DNA from: Symsagittifera roscoffensis
Taxonomy: Eukaryota; Xenacoelomorpha; Acoela; Convolutidae
DNA: 64,000 nucleotides
Assembly (NCBI RefSeq): GCF_963678635.1
Contig: NC_087062.1
Span: forward strand, 34,133,651 to 34,197,650
Direction: 5' to 3'
Notes under the pieces: model-generated
What the model was told of the DNA's origin: nothing
The model's input: the letters and a program-made list of their open reading frames with translations, nothing else
The model's database searches: none
In this document: piece after piece, positions 33,601-44,379 of the stretch
Numbering within the stretch: position 1 is the stretch's first letter
How the letters are laid out: each line of letters opens with the position of its first letter
Program-made: the position numbers and the translations under genes

Positions 33601-35460
33601 CGAATCTCAATTCAGCATAGTGTATGGAAGATTTATATATGCTTTGTTCTAAATATGATAAAAAAATTATTGGCAGATGAATATGAACACAATTACCAGT
33701 GCAGGTGCAAGCAAACACAACAAGGATAGCGGGTTACTGTGCAAGTAGCACAGAATGATCCGAATATAGTCTTTTAAAAAAATTTACGAAAAAAGTTTTG
33801 TTATAATAGGATATGACGTATAATTATATTTTGGGCATATTGGCAGTCATAGTAATGTAAGCAAATTGGATTAAATTAAAATAAATTAAAAAAAGTTCAT
33901 TTTTTAATTTATAAATTAAAAAAGTTTATTTTACTTTTAAAAGTTAAAACAAAATGAAAAAGTTTTTTTTTTTCATTTTCTTTGCTGAATGAAGTTTTTA
34001 CTTTCAAAAATGGCGCTAAAAAATCCAAAAGTTTCTTTCACATGTCTAAAAGTAAGTTTTCAGGGCCTAAAATAAACATAAGCTGTTGTATGCCTGCTAG
34101 CTCGCTCTTTTCCCTCGAATGTCAAATAAAAAATTTTAATCAAATTTTTAATCCAGGTTTTTCTCATTACTGAGAAAACTGTTCAAATATTTACTCGAGT
34201 CATGGCTGAAATTTTGTTTTTCATTGGATACTCTCGACCCTTTCTGATGATTGTTTCCAGGCACTGGTCACCTTCGAACCGAGGTCTTTTGCTTTGCCGT
34301 TTCAAGCGCATTTGTTGTCTCCAGACTAAGTATGCTGGAGACGCGTCGATTTTTGAATTCATTATGAACCAAGAAACCAGGTGATTCAAACGATTCTGTT
34401 AAACAAATTGTTAACCCAAAAAAAGTCCATGTTCGGACTTGACAATGCTTGCTAATCGCAAACGTAATACTTTCAACTAAATTGAACCAAAACAGTGCAT
34501 CGAGGCTATCTTGGTTAACGCAGTGAAATTTGCAAAACGTTTTTCAATTCATCAACCATTAAAAACAATTTTTTTCTGACCCTTAAAAAATATTTTCTAT
34601 AACAAATCAAAATATCTGAAATTTCTAATTATTTTCAATAATGGGAGCAGAAATATTAACTTTACGTCAAAGCAAAATTAATTGTACCAAATAACGTAAT
34701 GGTAAACTTGTCGAAAAATCACTGTAGATACCTCAGTGAAGTTGAAGCATTTGATTTCAATTCATTCATTCATCGCTCAATCTCCTCTGAATAGTTTAAG
34801 CTAAGTTTTTTATTATAGATTATCTCGACACTACAACCATTTTTGCATGACTTTCACTGCAGATTCTGAAAAAAAAATCAAAATATTTTTGTAGTAGAAT
34901 TTTGCAATGCCCGATTTTGTTTTTCTGCTAATTTAGTGTTTAAAGAGCAATTAGCTCGACGTAAAAATTAAACAGTTTCCACAGTTTTCACAGTTTCAAA
35001 AATGTTACGACACAATTTATTTTTCATATTGACAAAAAACTTAACATTTGTCACCGAACTTGTCAAAATTCATAAGAAAAATCGAATTTTAATTCAGCAT
35101 AGTGTATGGAAGATTTATATATGCTTTGTTCTAAATATGATAAAAAAAATTAATGGCAGATGAATATGAACACAATTACCAGTGCAGGCGCAAGCAAATA
35201 AAACAAGGATAGCGGGTTACTGTGCAAGTAGCACAGAATGATCCGAATATAGTCTTTTAAAAAAAATTACGAAAAAAGTTTTGTTTTCAAGTTAATATAG
35301 GATATGACGTATAATTATATTTTGGGCATATTGGCAGTCATGGTAATGTAAGCAAATTGGACAAAAAACATTTGAAAAAAATTGACTAGAAAAACGAAAA
35401 AAAAATAAATTAAAAAAGTTCAATTTTTTTTTCATTTCCTTTGCTGAATGAAGTTTTTAT
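27690..35460 (+). repeat. Tandem array of 1.26-1.57 kb units
   Basis: Equivalent points (the phrase TTGCTGAATGAAGTTTTTA) lie at about 28179, 29440, 31008, 32495, 33979 and 35443, so spacings are 1261, 1568, 1487, 1484 and 1464 bp; the last copy is cut off. The left end (about 27690-28120) is a partial, diverged unit. Units contain the hairpin CTGTGCAAGTAGCACAG at 27961, 30689, 32252, 33737 and 35220. The first full unit joins the next without its hairpin section, explaining the short spacing. Units at 28.1-29.37 and 29.38-30.64 kb are almost identical, so that duplication is recent. The repeated 60-68 codon ORFs differ mostly by amino-acid changes and are not genes. The array lies between the SPATA1 homologue and the transporter. 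Confidence 0.92.
30840..30985. repeat. AT-rich local duplication inside the array
   Basis: A segment of the form AAATTAAAAAAGTTTATTTT is repeated several times here but fewer times at 32395-32470 and 33880-33960. This accounts for the extra 80 or so bases of this unit. Confidence 0.65.
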
Positions 35461-36735
35461 ACACACGGATAGAACTATACACACGCGTAAAAATTAAAAA
35501 AAAAAATTTGGCATATACGATTCCAATCGTTTTCAAAACATATCTAAGCAAAAAAAGTCATGGAAAATGTTTTTCAGAAGACATTTAAAAAAAAAATTTC
35601 AAGGTTTTGCACTGAAAATTTTAAAAATTTTGGATTTTTTTTGTGCCAGAGAAGCTCTAAGCGAAGCTTCAAAAACTAATTTTTCTGTCAGTAATTCAAT
35701 TGTTTTCAGCCCAAATTGTTATTTATTACATAACGAACGTTACTCGATCGCTTTACTCACTCGAAAAAAGACAAAAAAAAAACAAAAATCTCAACACTGA
35801 AAAATTTTTTCTTCGTTCGAATTCCAGCTGAAAAGAGTGTATTATGATATAATCAACCCAGTCCGATGATTTTTTGTGGTACCCGACTTCGCGTTAAAAA
35901 AAACTAAAAAACACTCGAAAACAACATTCCTTCCCATTTACAATGCTCGAAACATAAAGAAAAAAACTAAACACCCGAACACAAAAATTCCTCTTCTTTT
36001 TTCAAATGGTCGGTCTAATAAGCAAGAAGAAAAGCAGTGTTCAGAATAGTTTGCGGACAGAGAAGGCCAAACATTGATGATTGTATTCAGTTTGTCCAGA
36101 TTTTGGCCTTCTTTATTACCAGGTGTGGAATGTTCTAATTTCGATGGATTAATATCAGCCCGGAAGCTGCCAAAGTACACTGACACTTCAAATGGAATAT
36201 TTCATAAATCGAACTGAAGAGCAGCACCACAGACGTACTTCAGAAATATGCAAGTTCAAATTAGTGAAACATTTCTTATAATTGACAAAATTGTCTTTAA
36301 CTAAAAAAATGCTTGGCTTATGATAATCACACCCTGGCATACATCTCTCAATGTTTTTTTTTAATCTGACATATAATGATAACTTAATTAACTAGGTGTT
36401 TCTTGTTTTTTGTTCAAAGTTTTTTTTCGAAAACAGCTACTTTTTGAAACGAAATTTGCTTCCTTAAAATTATTTTCAATACTGTTGAAATTTTTTTGAC
36501 AATGGTATATTTTCAAATAGCTGTCCCCCAATAAGAGGTTCAATTTATGATATATTATTCCGATAATAAATCAGTTCAGTGGAACACATTTGAACGCGTG
36601 TTTTTAGATTCGATAGAAAGATGGCAATTTAAGACAAAACAGTCAAAATCTAGCCGTTTTGGATTAAGTCGGTAGAAATCCATGCCAAGGTATGTGACTT
36701 ATCTCGTACCTCGAGCGATTCAAAATGACCGAAAT
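35461..36735 (+). repeat. Diverged hairpin-family sequence
   Basis: It carries the family phrases CCGATGATTTTTTGTGGTAC, then ACACCCGAACACAAAAATTC and TTTCAAATGGTCGG, so it is an older member without a recognisable hairpin. From about 36190 to 36735 I see nothing definable. Confidence 0.45.
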
Positions 36736-36739
36736 TTCG

Positions 36740-37092
36740 ACCTTTTTTTTAGACGACCTTTTTTTTAGGTCAACCAAATTGATTTTTCGAGCTCTCCCAA
36801 AGCACTGTTTTGCCTCTACTTTGGTAAAAAACAGTCAAAAAAGCCGTTTTTGGGCACTTTTTGAAAAATTTTGAGATAAAAATCGCGTTTTTTTGGCGCG
36901 CGCTCCCCCTCAAAGTTAGTATATATTGGCGCCAAAGGCGCCTTTAGAAAAATTTTAGGGTCGGTCGGCCAAAAATGGATTTCTGAAAAAGTATCAAAGG
37001 GGGGACCCTTTGGGTCGGCAGGGGGTCGAATCCCTGAGGGGGGGAAAGGAAGCGTCCGCCCCACCGCCCCTCCCCCTAAATCCGCCTATGAT
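36740..37092 (+). mobile_element. Dispersed GGCGCC repeat, copy 4
   Basis: The best preserved copy: TTTTTCGAGCTCTCCCAAAG, TTGGCGCCAAAGGCGCCTTT, AAAAATGGATTTCTGAAAAA, a G/C-rich end containing GGGTCGAATCCCTGAGGGGG, and a final CCCCCTAAATCCGCC. The 82-codon minus-strand ORF over it is not a gene. Confidence 0.55.
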
Positions 37093-37224
37093 TAAATTGA
37101 CAATCAATTTTTCTAAAAACTTCTCTTACTCTAACTCTTTTTTTCTTCGTCGGGAGCTCGTAAATCTCAAAATTTTAAATGATATACCTGAAACTTTTAC
37201 TTTGAAGTAATCAACTCTCAGTTA

Positions 37225-38230
37225 ACTATCTAAAATTTAAACTAGGATAGCCGTATACTGTGCAAAAAGCACAGAATGTTCCTATCAGTCTTAAAAAATA
37301 TACAATTTTTGTTTTCAATTTCTTAGCGTGGTTTTTTCTTTGTGATATGGATAACAGATTTGAACAACAAAATTAGGCATATTTGACAATCATAGTCAAA
37401 CAAGTCAATTGAAAACCAGTTTTTGCAGAAAAATGACTAGAAAAACGAAAAAAAAAATTGAAAAAATAATTTCAAATTTTTTTCTATTTTTTTTCAAATT
37501 ACGACCGAAAGAGCTTCAATATGATATATAATCCAACTCAGTTTGATGAATGTTTGTGGCACTTAAATTTGCCTTGAAAACAAAAAGAAACAAAGATAGC
37601 TGGTTACTGTGCAATTAGTACAGTATGTTCCGACCATAGTCTTAGAAAATATGAAAAAGCTTTTTTAAAATTGGTGTCGTTGTTTCTGCGCGTGGTGTGA
37701 TAAAATGAACTTAGGAATATTCGGCAGACATAGTAAAATAGGCCAATTGGAACTCCATTTTTGTAGAAAAATTAGTAGAAAACGAAGAAAAATCATAATT
37801 AATTTTAAAAAACATTTTGGAAAACTTTTTAAAAAAATTTTCATTTTTTTTTCAAAGTTTTTTTGAATGTTTAAACTTTTTAAGTCCTAAAATGACACCA
37901 AAAACTCCAGAAACTAAATCTACTTGAGTAAAACTAACTACCTTTTCAAGGCTTAATTTAAGCATAAGTAAGCTAACGTAATTTACTCACTCGCTCGAAA
38001 TTAGACTCAAAGGGCTCAAAAAGGCTTTAATATGATATATCACCCGACCCAGACCGATGATTATTTGAGGTACCTGATTTTGCGTTGAAAACAAAAAGCT
38101 TAAAAAAGAAAAAAAACTAAACACACCCGAAGACAAAGCTCCTCCCCATTTTCAATGGTGGTAACCAAAAAAAAAAAAAAAAACACACCCGAAGACAAAG
38201 TTCCTCTACATTTTTCAAAAGATCGGAACA
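37225..38230 (+). mobile_element. Hairpin-repeat family, two successive members
   Basis: The first has hairpin CTGTGC-AAAAA-GCACAG (37258-37274) and the second CTGTGC-AATTA-GTACAG (37607-37623, one G-T pair), then TATGTTCCGACCATAGTCTT. Both are followed by the CCGATGATT or TTTGATGAATG segment. The second runs on to ACACCCGAAGACAAAG and a final ATCGGAACAT near 38221. Confidence 0.55.
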
Positions 38231-38572
38231 TAAAAAATGAGGTAACGATACGCGACCTTTTCCGTGACCATACTGCGTTCAAATTGCAATTTTAGACCGT
38301 TGCAATTTGCGACCGTGAACTTAAATAGGGACCGAAAAATCTCGGCCCCACACTGCAGTTCTCATTTTTCAGGTTCTCATTAACTCACTTTAACAGATAG
38401 ATTTGAACTTTATGGTTTTTTTCTAGTAAATTAAAAAACATTCGAGCCAAATGTGATTTTTAAAATGTCAAATTGGAGTTAATAAGGCTCGAACTTTCCA
38501 GTTTAACAGATAGATTTGAATGTTATGGTTCCTGCTATAGCTTAATCTAGAAGATTACAGATTTTGGTAACA
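38231..38572. other. Region upstream of the transporter
   Basis: The phrase AACAGATAGATTTGAA(C/T)(G)TTATGGTT occurs twice (about 38393 and 38505), a diverged 110-bp-spaced duplication just before the probable 5' UTR exon. It could be promoter sequence, but no known site is identified. Confidence 0.35.
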
Positions 38573-38620
38573 ATGATCTTGGATTGTGAGAAACAGATGT
38601 CGTGTGAAGACTTTCAAAAG
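38573..38620 (+). other. Probable 5' UTR exon of the transporter, with upstream ORF
   Basis: A strong donor, AAAAG|GTAAGT, lies at 38620/38621, and an acceptor, AAATATTCAG, ends at 38902, 14 bases before the transporter ATG. Joining them makes an upstream frame from ATG at 38573 (a second in-frame ATG at 38597) that runs MILDCEKQMSCEDFQKLKNS to a TAA overlapping the main start as TAATG. The intron would be 282 nt. The acceptor could alternatively receive a trans-spliced leader. The promoter itself is not identified. Confidence 0.45.
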
Positions 38621-38916
38621 GTAAGTCCCCGTTGATTAAACAACTTGAAGCTTCGATAGCGTGCCTTGAACGGAGTGTTTTGATTGAACTTTCTCTTCTT
38701 TTTATGACTTATCTGGCTGACGTAAGAAAAGAGCAGTATCTCATTTTCATTATTATACCATTTCTTTTCAATGTGATACGTCTCTAACCAGTCTATATGT
38801 GAACTTAATTTATTCAGTGCGTTTCATGAACTGAAAACATATAAACAGCATTTCGTTGGGTAATTCAAATTTTACTTCAACGCATATGACTAAAATATTC
38901 AGTTAAAGAATTCATA

Positions 38917-40260
38917 ATGGCTGCAGAAGACATTTCTTACAGTAGAAAATGGGTTATTCTAATTGTGGGTATGGGCATGAACACAGTACCGGGACTAAAC
39001 GATTACTTTATGAGCCCATTCCTTCCGAACTACCACCAAAAGCGAGGTGTGTCAGTGACCGTGAATGGAATTATTTTTGGCTTGTGTCCAGTAGGCGAGG
39101 TCACATCCGCACTTTTGGTATTTCTATTTCTCTTGTCAATTAGAAACAAGAAACTTCTGGCTCTTTCTGGCATGCTATTGACAGGTTTCTCGCAGATTTT
39201 ATTAGGCCTGCTAAACTTTTTATTTCCTACCAACAATTATGCTTACATACCTTTAGCCATGATCCTAAGATTTGCGGTTGGATTCGGGGTCGGTGTAAAT
39301 TTTACCTCGGGTGTGCCTATCTTCGTAGAACTTTTCCCGAAAATGCGTGGTCGTGTCTGCAGCTATCTCACGGCCGCCATGACAGTAGGCGGTGTCATGG
39401 GTCCGGGATTGGGCAGTGTTCTCTACTCTTGGGGTGGTTACACGCTGCCATTTTGGGTGGTTGGTTTTTATTGTGTAATTTTAGCAGTTATCGGATTGTT
39501 CATTATTCCTAAACCAGAACCGACTACATCAAAAGCTGAAACAAATGACAAATTTTCAGCTCGACTCGCTTTCAATTTCATGAAAGATCCTGGGGTTTGT
39601 GTCATCATTTTTTCTTCCAATTTGCCCATAGCGACAATGGGTTTCTTTATGTCGGCACTTTCGCCTTTCTTACTAGAAAAGTACGGCATTTCCGCCTCCA
39701 GAGCTGGCCTGTTCATGATTCCTTTATCACTTGGACGTGGTATTATTTCTCCCTTATATGGTTACCTCGTTGACAAGGGGTTTGGCGTCCTAACTTATCA
39801 GTTTGTGGGGGTTTTCGTGACCACATTGGGCTATTCGATCCTCTACCTTTTACGATTTTTGGACGATTCAACATTCAGCTTGACTATACTCGAAATTTTG
39901 CTGTTTGTCATTAGTTGTTCATGCGCTGCAATTTTTGCAACATTTATCCCTACAATAATTGAAGTTTATCAGGCAAGTGTTCGCAATGATGACGAAGATG
40001 TTACGTGTCAAGCATCGGCCATGTACGTTGTTTGCATCAGCTCTGGCCTTTTTTGTGGAAATGCAGTTTGCGGTGGTTTTTTGGTTGGTGTTGTTGGGTT
40101 TTACAACTCTATTCTCGTCATGTGCTGCTTGACATTAACTGCAGGAGCAATTAGTGGAATATACTTTTGGAGGATGAGTTCTTTCAGCCGCAAAAGAGAA
40201 AGTCAGAGAAACGAGGAAAAAGAAAAAACGGCATCCCGTATGCCGCTGTTAGAAAAATGA
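38917..40260 (+). CDS. Major-facilitator transporter, SLC18B1-like
   Basis: 447 residues in one uninterrupted frame. About twelve hydrophobic segments are visible in two halves of six: TM1 about 11-31, TM2 51-73, TM3 79-101, TM4 109-131, TM5 147-170, TM6 177-197, a hydrophilic central loop about 198-225, then TM7-TM12 to about 419 and a basic tail ending MPLLEK. Motif C of H+-coupled antiporters is seen as GGVMGPGLG (158-166). LYGYLVDKG (280-288) resembles motif A of the second half. Known: SLC18B1 is a vesicular polyamine transporter of similar length; the phrases SALSPFLLEKYG and AGLFMIPLSLGRGIISPLYG sit where that family has similar sequence. Substrate assignment is inference; another DHA1-type carrier is possible. 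The ATG at 38917 is the first in frame after a likely acceptor at 38902. Its introns-free CDS contrasts with both neighbours. Confidence 0.88.
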   Translation: MAAEDISYSRKWVILIVGMGMNTVPGLNDYFMSPFLPNYHQKRGVSVTVNGIIFGLCPVGEVTSALLVFLFLLSIRNKKLLALSGMLLTGFSQILLGLLNFLFPTNNYAYIPLAMILRFAVGFGVGVNFTSGVPIFVELFPKMRGRVCSYLTAAMTVGGVMGPGLGSVLYSWGGYTLPFWVVGFYCVILAVIGLFIIPKPEPTTSKAETNDKFSARLAFNFMKDPGVCVIIFSSNLPIATMGFFMSALSPFLLEKYGISASRAGLFMIPLSLGRGIISPLYGYLVDKGFGVLTYQFVGVFVTTLGYSILYLLRFLDDSTFSLTILEILLFVISCSCAAIFATFIPTIIEVYQASVRNDDEDVTCQASAMYVVCISSGLFCGNAVCGGFLVGVVGFYNSILVMCCLTLTAGAISGIYFWRMSSFSRKRESQRNEEKEKTASRMPLLEK

Positions 40261-40564
40261 ACTTTAGTTTGAGTCTGACATATAATTACTTAAATCATTT
40301 GATAGCTTGGTTTGTAATGAATTGAAAATTCAAAGTGTTCTTCTTCGGAATACTTGATCTAAAGACTACTTCTTCTTCCGAATACGCCTCCGACGGTGAA
40401 ACTTCTACTTTTGAACATGCCTAGACCTGTATTTGAACAAGTAAAAATTGTCAACTTAATGTTTATCTGTATATGTTTTGTCGGCTTAGTTGCAAAACCG
40501 TAGATTTTTTTGAGCTGTAGACAATTTTTTTCTTATTGAAACTGTTTTTAGTGTAAATGACTGT

Positions 40565-40570
40565 AATAAA
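40565..40570 (+). terminator. Polyadenylation signal of the transporter
   Basis: AATAAA lies about 305 bases after the transporter stop codon, followed by a T-rich stretch. It is the first canonical signal in the 3' region. Confidence 0.55.
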
Positions 40571-40599
40571 GAAGATAGATCGTAAAAATTTTTTCAGAA

Positions 40600-42100
40600 A
40601 AATTATTTAAACTTGTTTATGCAAAATTTGACTTCATGCGGCTATCGCGGTGTTTAATTTTCCGTACGTTTAGATTGAGGATTAACTTGATGTTAAAAAC
40701 GGGTTAAACGGTAATGGAAAGTTTTGAGGGGGTAAAAAATTTGAAGAATAAAGATAAAGTATGACAAAAAGTACAATAACAAAAAGTAGTTAACAAAAGT
40801 TGGTTGAAATTACTGGCTTTGTTAAGTACTAGTTTATAGCGGGGTAAAGTGTTTTGAGGGCGTAAAAATATACTGTGGCAAATAAATCTTTGTTATAAAG
40901 TTGTGTGAGGGTTAATAAGTTCAGGAGTGAAAAGCAGGGCATCGAAAAACTACCCGGAGCGTTAATTTGTTTGCAATTCGTCGTTGGAAAAAAAATGTAA
41001 CATTATAGCTTTTTTAATGGAAAACTCAAAAAACCATCAGTGCAAATATACATATCAGTTTCTGAAAATGCCTTAGCATTTTCTGAAAATCCTTTACTTT
41101 TCGTTGCCTTAGCAATTTAAAACTACTGCATTTTAAAGTTGTTTTACTAATTTGACACTGTTTTATTCCAAAATGAAAAAAGAACTTACTTCAGGGGGAA
41201 TTCGTTTAAGATCAAAGAATATAGCAAGATAAATTTGTTCTTTTAAAGCCAGATAATTTCGCGCAACTTAACTCGCGTAACCTTTGAATGGAAATGATTT
41301 TGCAGATAACTTGGATTGTTAAAATGATTCGAACCAAAAACGAGCTTTCTTTTAACAAATTCCAAAAACCCGCGACTAATTAAAGTTTTTTTTACTAAAA
41401 AAAACATGAGTGACTTTTCAGACATTTTCAGCCGGCAGAGAAATTTGAAGATTCCATTATTTCTATAAAGCTAAAAATCATTCGAGTTTAGAAGAATTCT
41501 TGAGCCTAAATTTCTACCACAATTGTTTTTTTGAGCTTGTTTTGAATTGTTGGCACATAAAAGCAAAGCTAAAAGATTTGTTAGCCAAGTTTTAACCTAG
41601 GATCGCAAAAAAAATCTATTGTCATGGGATTGAGTTGCTACAACACGAATCAAGTTTTTCCATTGCATACGTTTTCGGGAGACTGCAACAAAACTTCTTT
41701 CAAACAAAAATTGAACATGCTTTGAGTGGGAGTAAAACTTGAATTTAAAAACATCAAATCATTAAGCAAAAAAATCAACTGGTTTAACACAAACTAGATA
41801 ATGCTCTGCAAAATTACATATGAGTTTTGTCTTCGTAAACGGACATAAAGTTTCGGATTCTTTCCTTTAATTCGCGGTAGTTTTTCTTCGTGAATTTGTG
41901 GGACTCGGTTGATAAGAAAAATAGTTTTTGTACAGAGGCGTCTTTTTGCAGGCTGCCCACTACTTTCTAATTACAAGGATGAGCTCCACTGAAAAATGAT
42001 CGAACGCCAAATTGCCAAAATTCGATAGCAATTTTTGTCCTAGCAATCCCAATCACGGCCGGGTCTCGCTGGTTCTAAAGGGAGGATGGGACCATGCTTT
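40600..42100. other. Intergenic, no feature recognised
   Basis: GTTTTGAGGG(G/C)GTAAAAA occurs at about 40720 and 40853 in a short, diverged repeated stretch. No exon or element is recognised in the remainder. Confidence 0.45.
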
Positions 42101-42128
42101 TTATGCAGGTAGAAATGAAGTATAGATG

Positions 42129-42506
42129 TTACTCAACAATTTTTTTTTTCAAAGTCTGAACAATTCTGTCGCATATGTTCTGAATTTCTGGAACAACATA
42201 ATCATATGAATCGCAGATATTTTTTTCAAATGCAAGGGAAGGCAGCTTTTTTAAGGCCAACGCTAAATCGTTATTTGTTTTGTAGTTGACTTTGAGACTC
42301 AGTTTATTGATTTTTTTACAGGTAACTTTGTGAGAGATGGAAAAAACAACCCAATAAATGTACTCTGTGTATTTTTTGCGGAAAGGTTGAAAAACTGCTT
42401 GCTCAAAATTCAACAAATTTGTTTCAAGCCAGCAGTTTGGTCGATCTGCAAAAACGATGGTAGGTATTTTTGGATTTGTTGGGAAGGAAGGCGTATATGC
42501 AAACTA
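42129..42506 (-). CDS. Unrecognised ORF or gene remnant
   Basis: About 125 codons are open, ending at TAA (42129). The frame contains KIPTIVFADRPNCWLETN, FQPFRKKYTEYIYWVVFSIS and IQNICDRIVQTLKKKIVE. An acceptor-like CATCGTTTTTGCAG lies within the upstream part (just above 42448), so the true exon may start at RPNCWLETN. The residue composition looks more like a protein than the surrounding AT-rich ORFs. I do not recognise a family, and it may be a decayed insertion. Confidence 0.25.
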
Positions 42507-42918
42507 GTGCAATACCAGATACCTTATGAAATGAATATAGCTGATAGAACATTTTGGGATTATTTTAAGGTTTTATTGGCTGATCAAAAGATAATTTTTA
42601 TCACTCTCAGCATTTTGGGCTCACCGCACAGAAGTTTTTGCTCGTGATCATTTGATCATTTGTCAGGCCGGATAAAAAGGTAGGAATCTTGAAATTTCGC
42701 GCAATATATAGTTGGCATACAAACATCTAGCTGCTTACGTGTGGTGCCCGCAGTCGTTCGAATTATCTTTAGTTGGGAGGGCAAACTGAGTGGCCAAATG
42801 AATCAATAGTTACTGGCAAAACCGCACTGGCAACAGCGACAGTCAGTGTATATCTCATCTCTTGCTGAGTTCTTTTGATTTCTTCATCTCGATTCGGGCA
42901 TCTAATTTATCCGCTGAA

Positions 42919-43013
42919 ATGCATGAATTAAAGCATGAAGAAATTGAGTTTAAAACAGATTTCAAACATCGGTCTATTTCTCTGCAATGGCCGAAAATCA
43001 TGAATAAAGCAAG
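42919..43013 (+). CDS. Candidate exon 1 of a small unrecognised gene
   Basis: From ATG at 42919 the frame reads MHELKHEEIEFKTDFKHRSI and ends PKIMNKA plus AG before a strong AAG|GTGAGT donor. The frame stays open upstream for another 20 or so codons, so the true start or an acceptor may be earlier. No known domain. Phase 2 fits the exon at 43520-43634. Confidence 0.33.
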
Positions 43014-43519
43014 GTGAGTGGGATGTTCTGAAAAATTTGCTTACTTCTCTTTCATTGTAGCATTCGTGGTTTTTACGTTGCTGACATTTCAAGGTGTGAT
43101 TGGGACACAAATCGGTCTGCCTATGAAGCGTTTTTGTCCTTTTGCACAAAAAAAACTTGAACAGACAAAGCAGAAAAATTTAAACAGACGAAGCATTGGA
43201 AAATTTGCAATACGCAGAATAATTATAAATAAGAATTTCGGAAATAAAAAAAACATTAGAAATCATAGTAACCAGATGATTTTTGAAAGCAGTTGAAGAT
43301 CAAGAGTTGTCGTAATAATAAGAGGTAGCACGAGCGAAATATGGTCCTCCCGAGCACAAAAATGTTTTTTAGGGCAACGGCGAAACTACTGCAATGGAGA
43401 GTACTTTCGCGAAGCATTTGAAAAACTCTTTTTTATGGTTATTCTGTAAGCGTCTGGCCTTACCACTGTGTAGAAACAATCATCGGTTAATTTTTTATCT
43501 TTCATATACTCCCCCACAG

Positions 43520-43634
43520 TGAAGCTAAAAAAGAAATGAATTGCCAAGGTGAACATGATTTGCTGTTCCTTGAAGATGAAGGTTGCAAGTCGTTAAAAAC
43601 AAAAATTTTGATGGCGAGCATCATGTTTCGATGA
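43520..43634 (+). CDS. Candidate exon 2 of the same small gene
   Basis: It follows a good acceptor, ATACTCCCCCACAG. The incoming AG plus T makes Ser, then EAKKEMNCQGEHDLLFLEDE and KTKILMASIMFR to TGA at 43632-43634. The intron would be 506 nt. The combined product is about 69 residues. A matching donor, acceptor and phase within 1 kb is suggestive but can occur by chance. Confidence 0.3.
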
Positions 43635-44379
43635 CGCGACGTGGGCCTTTCGTCGAGCAAAAGCAAAGAGGTTCCATTTTCCTCAAATTTGTGTGACCTG
43701 TAACGCGCCTTATCATGAGTATCGGAGCTGCAATTTCAAAAAAATCAAATATCTTGCTGACAATAGTTTCAGTAGGATTTGCTTTTTCCATCACGTGCAC
43801 CGAGTTTGGGCGTTGAGGCTTAGTCGGTGTTTTTGTAGAGAACTTTCTTCTTTTTAAGCGCATGAGCTTAGCAAATCTGGGCTTTCTAGACTTTCTTTCG
43901 GGGAAAATGTTTTACTTTGATTTTATGAGTGATTTTTCCTGTCGTTATCTTTGGAAATTGGTTCCAGAGTTTCGTTATTCAAAATTGTTTATTTTCTGAA
44001 ACTCACTCTCAAAAATTGATTAACCTGAAATAATGAAACGCTGGAACCGACGCTCACAAAACCCCCGATACCCTGGAAACTCTGGAACCGATACTCACAA
44101 AACCCCCAATACCCACAAAATGACAACTTGAAAACAATGTTGAAACAGAGTATCAGCATCAAAACAAACGGTTTGTTTTAACGCGGGTGAGTTTTTCTCT
44201 CTCAATTTTTTATTTTTAAAATGTTTTTGTTGCTTTTTTCCATACTTTTTTTGTTAATTTATTGAGGTCTTTACTTTGCCGTAAAATGGTCATTAAGGTT
44301 TTTAGTTCAAGCTCTTGAAGTAAAAATCTAGGCAGAGCCCGCATTGAGCTGTCAGCAACCTTTTCTTTTGATTGAGTAG

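Noticed and set aside
28182-34389. Repeated ORFs of 60-68 codons in the 1.5-kb units (MLNEVF..., MNHLVS..., MTEIMF...)
   Set aside because: They overlap on opposite strands, and differences among units change amino acids freely. No start context or domain is shared beyond the DNA repeat.
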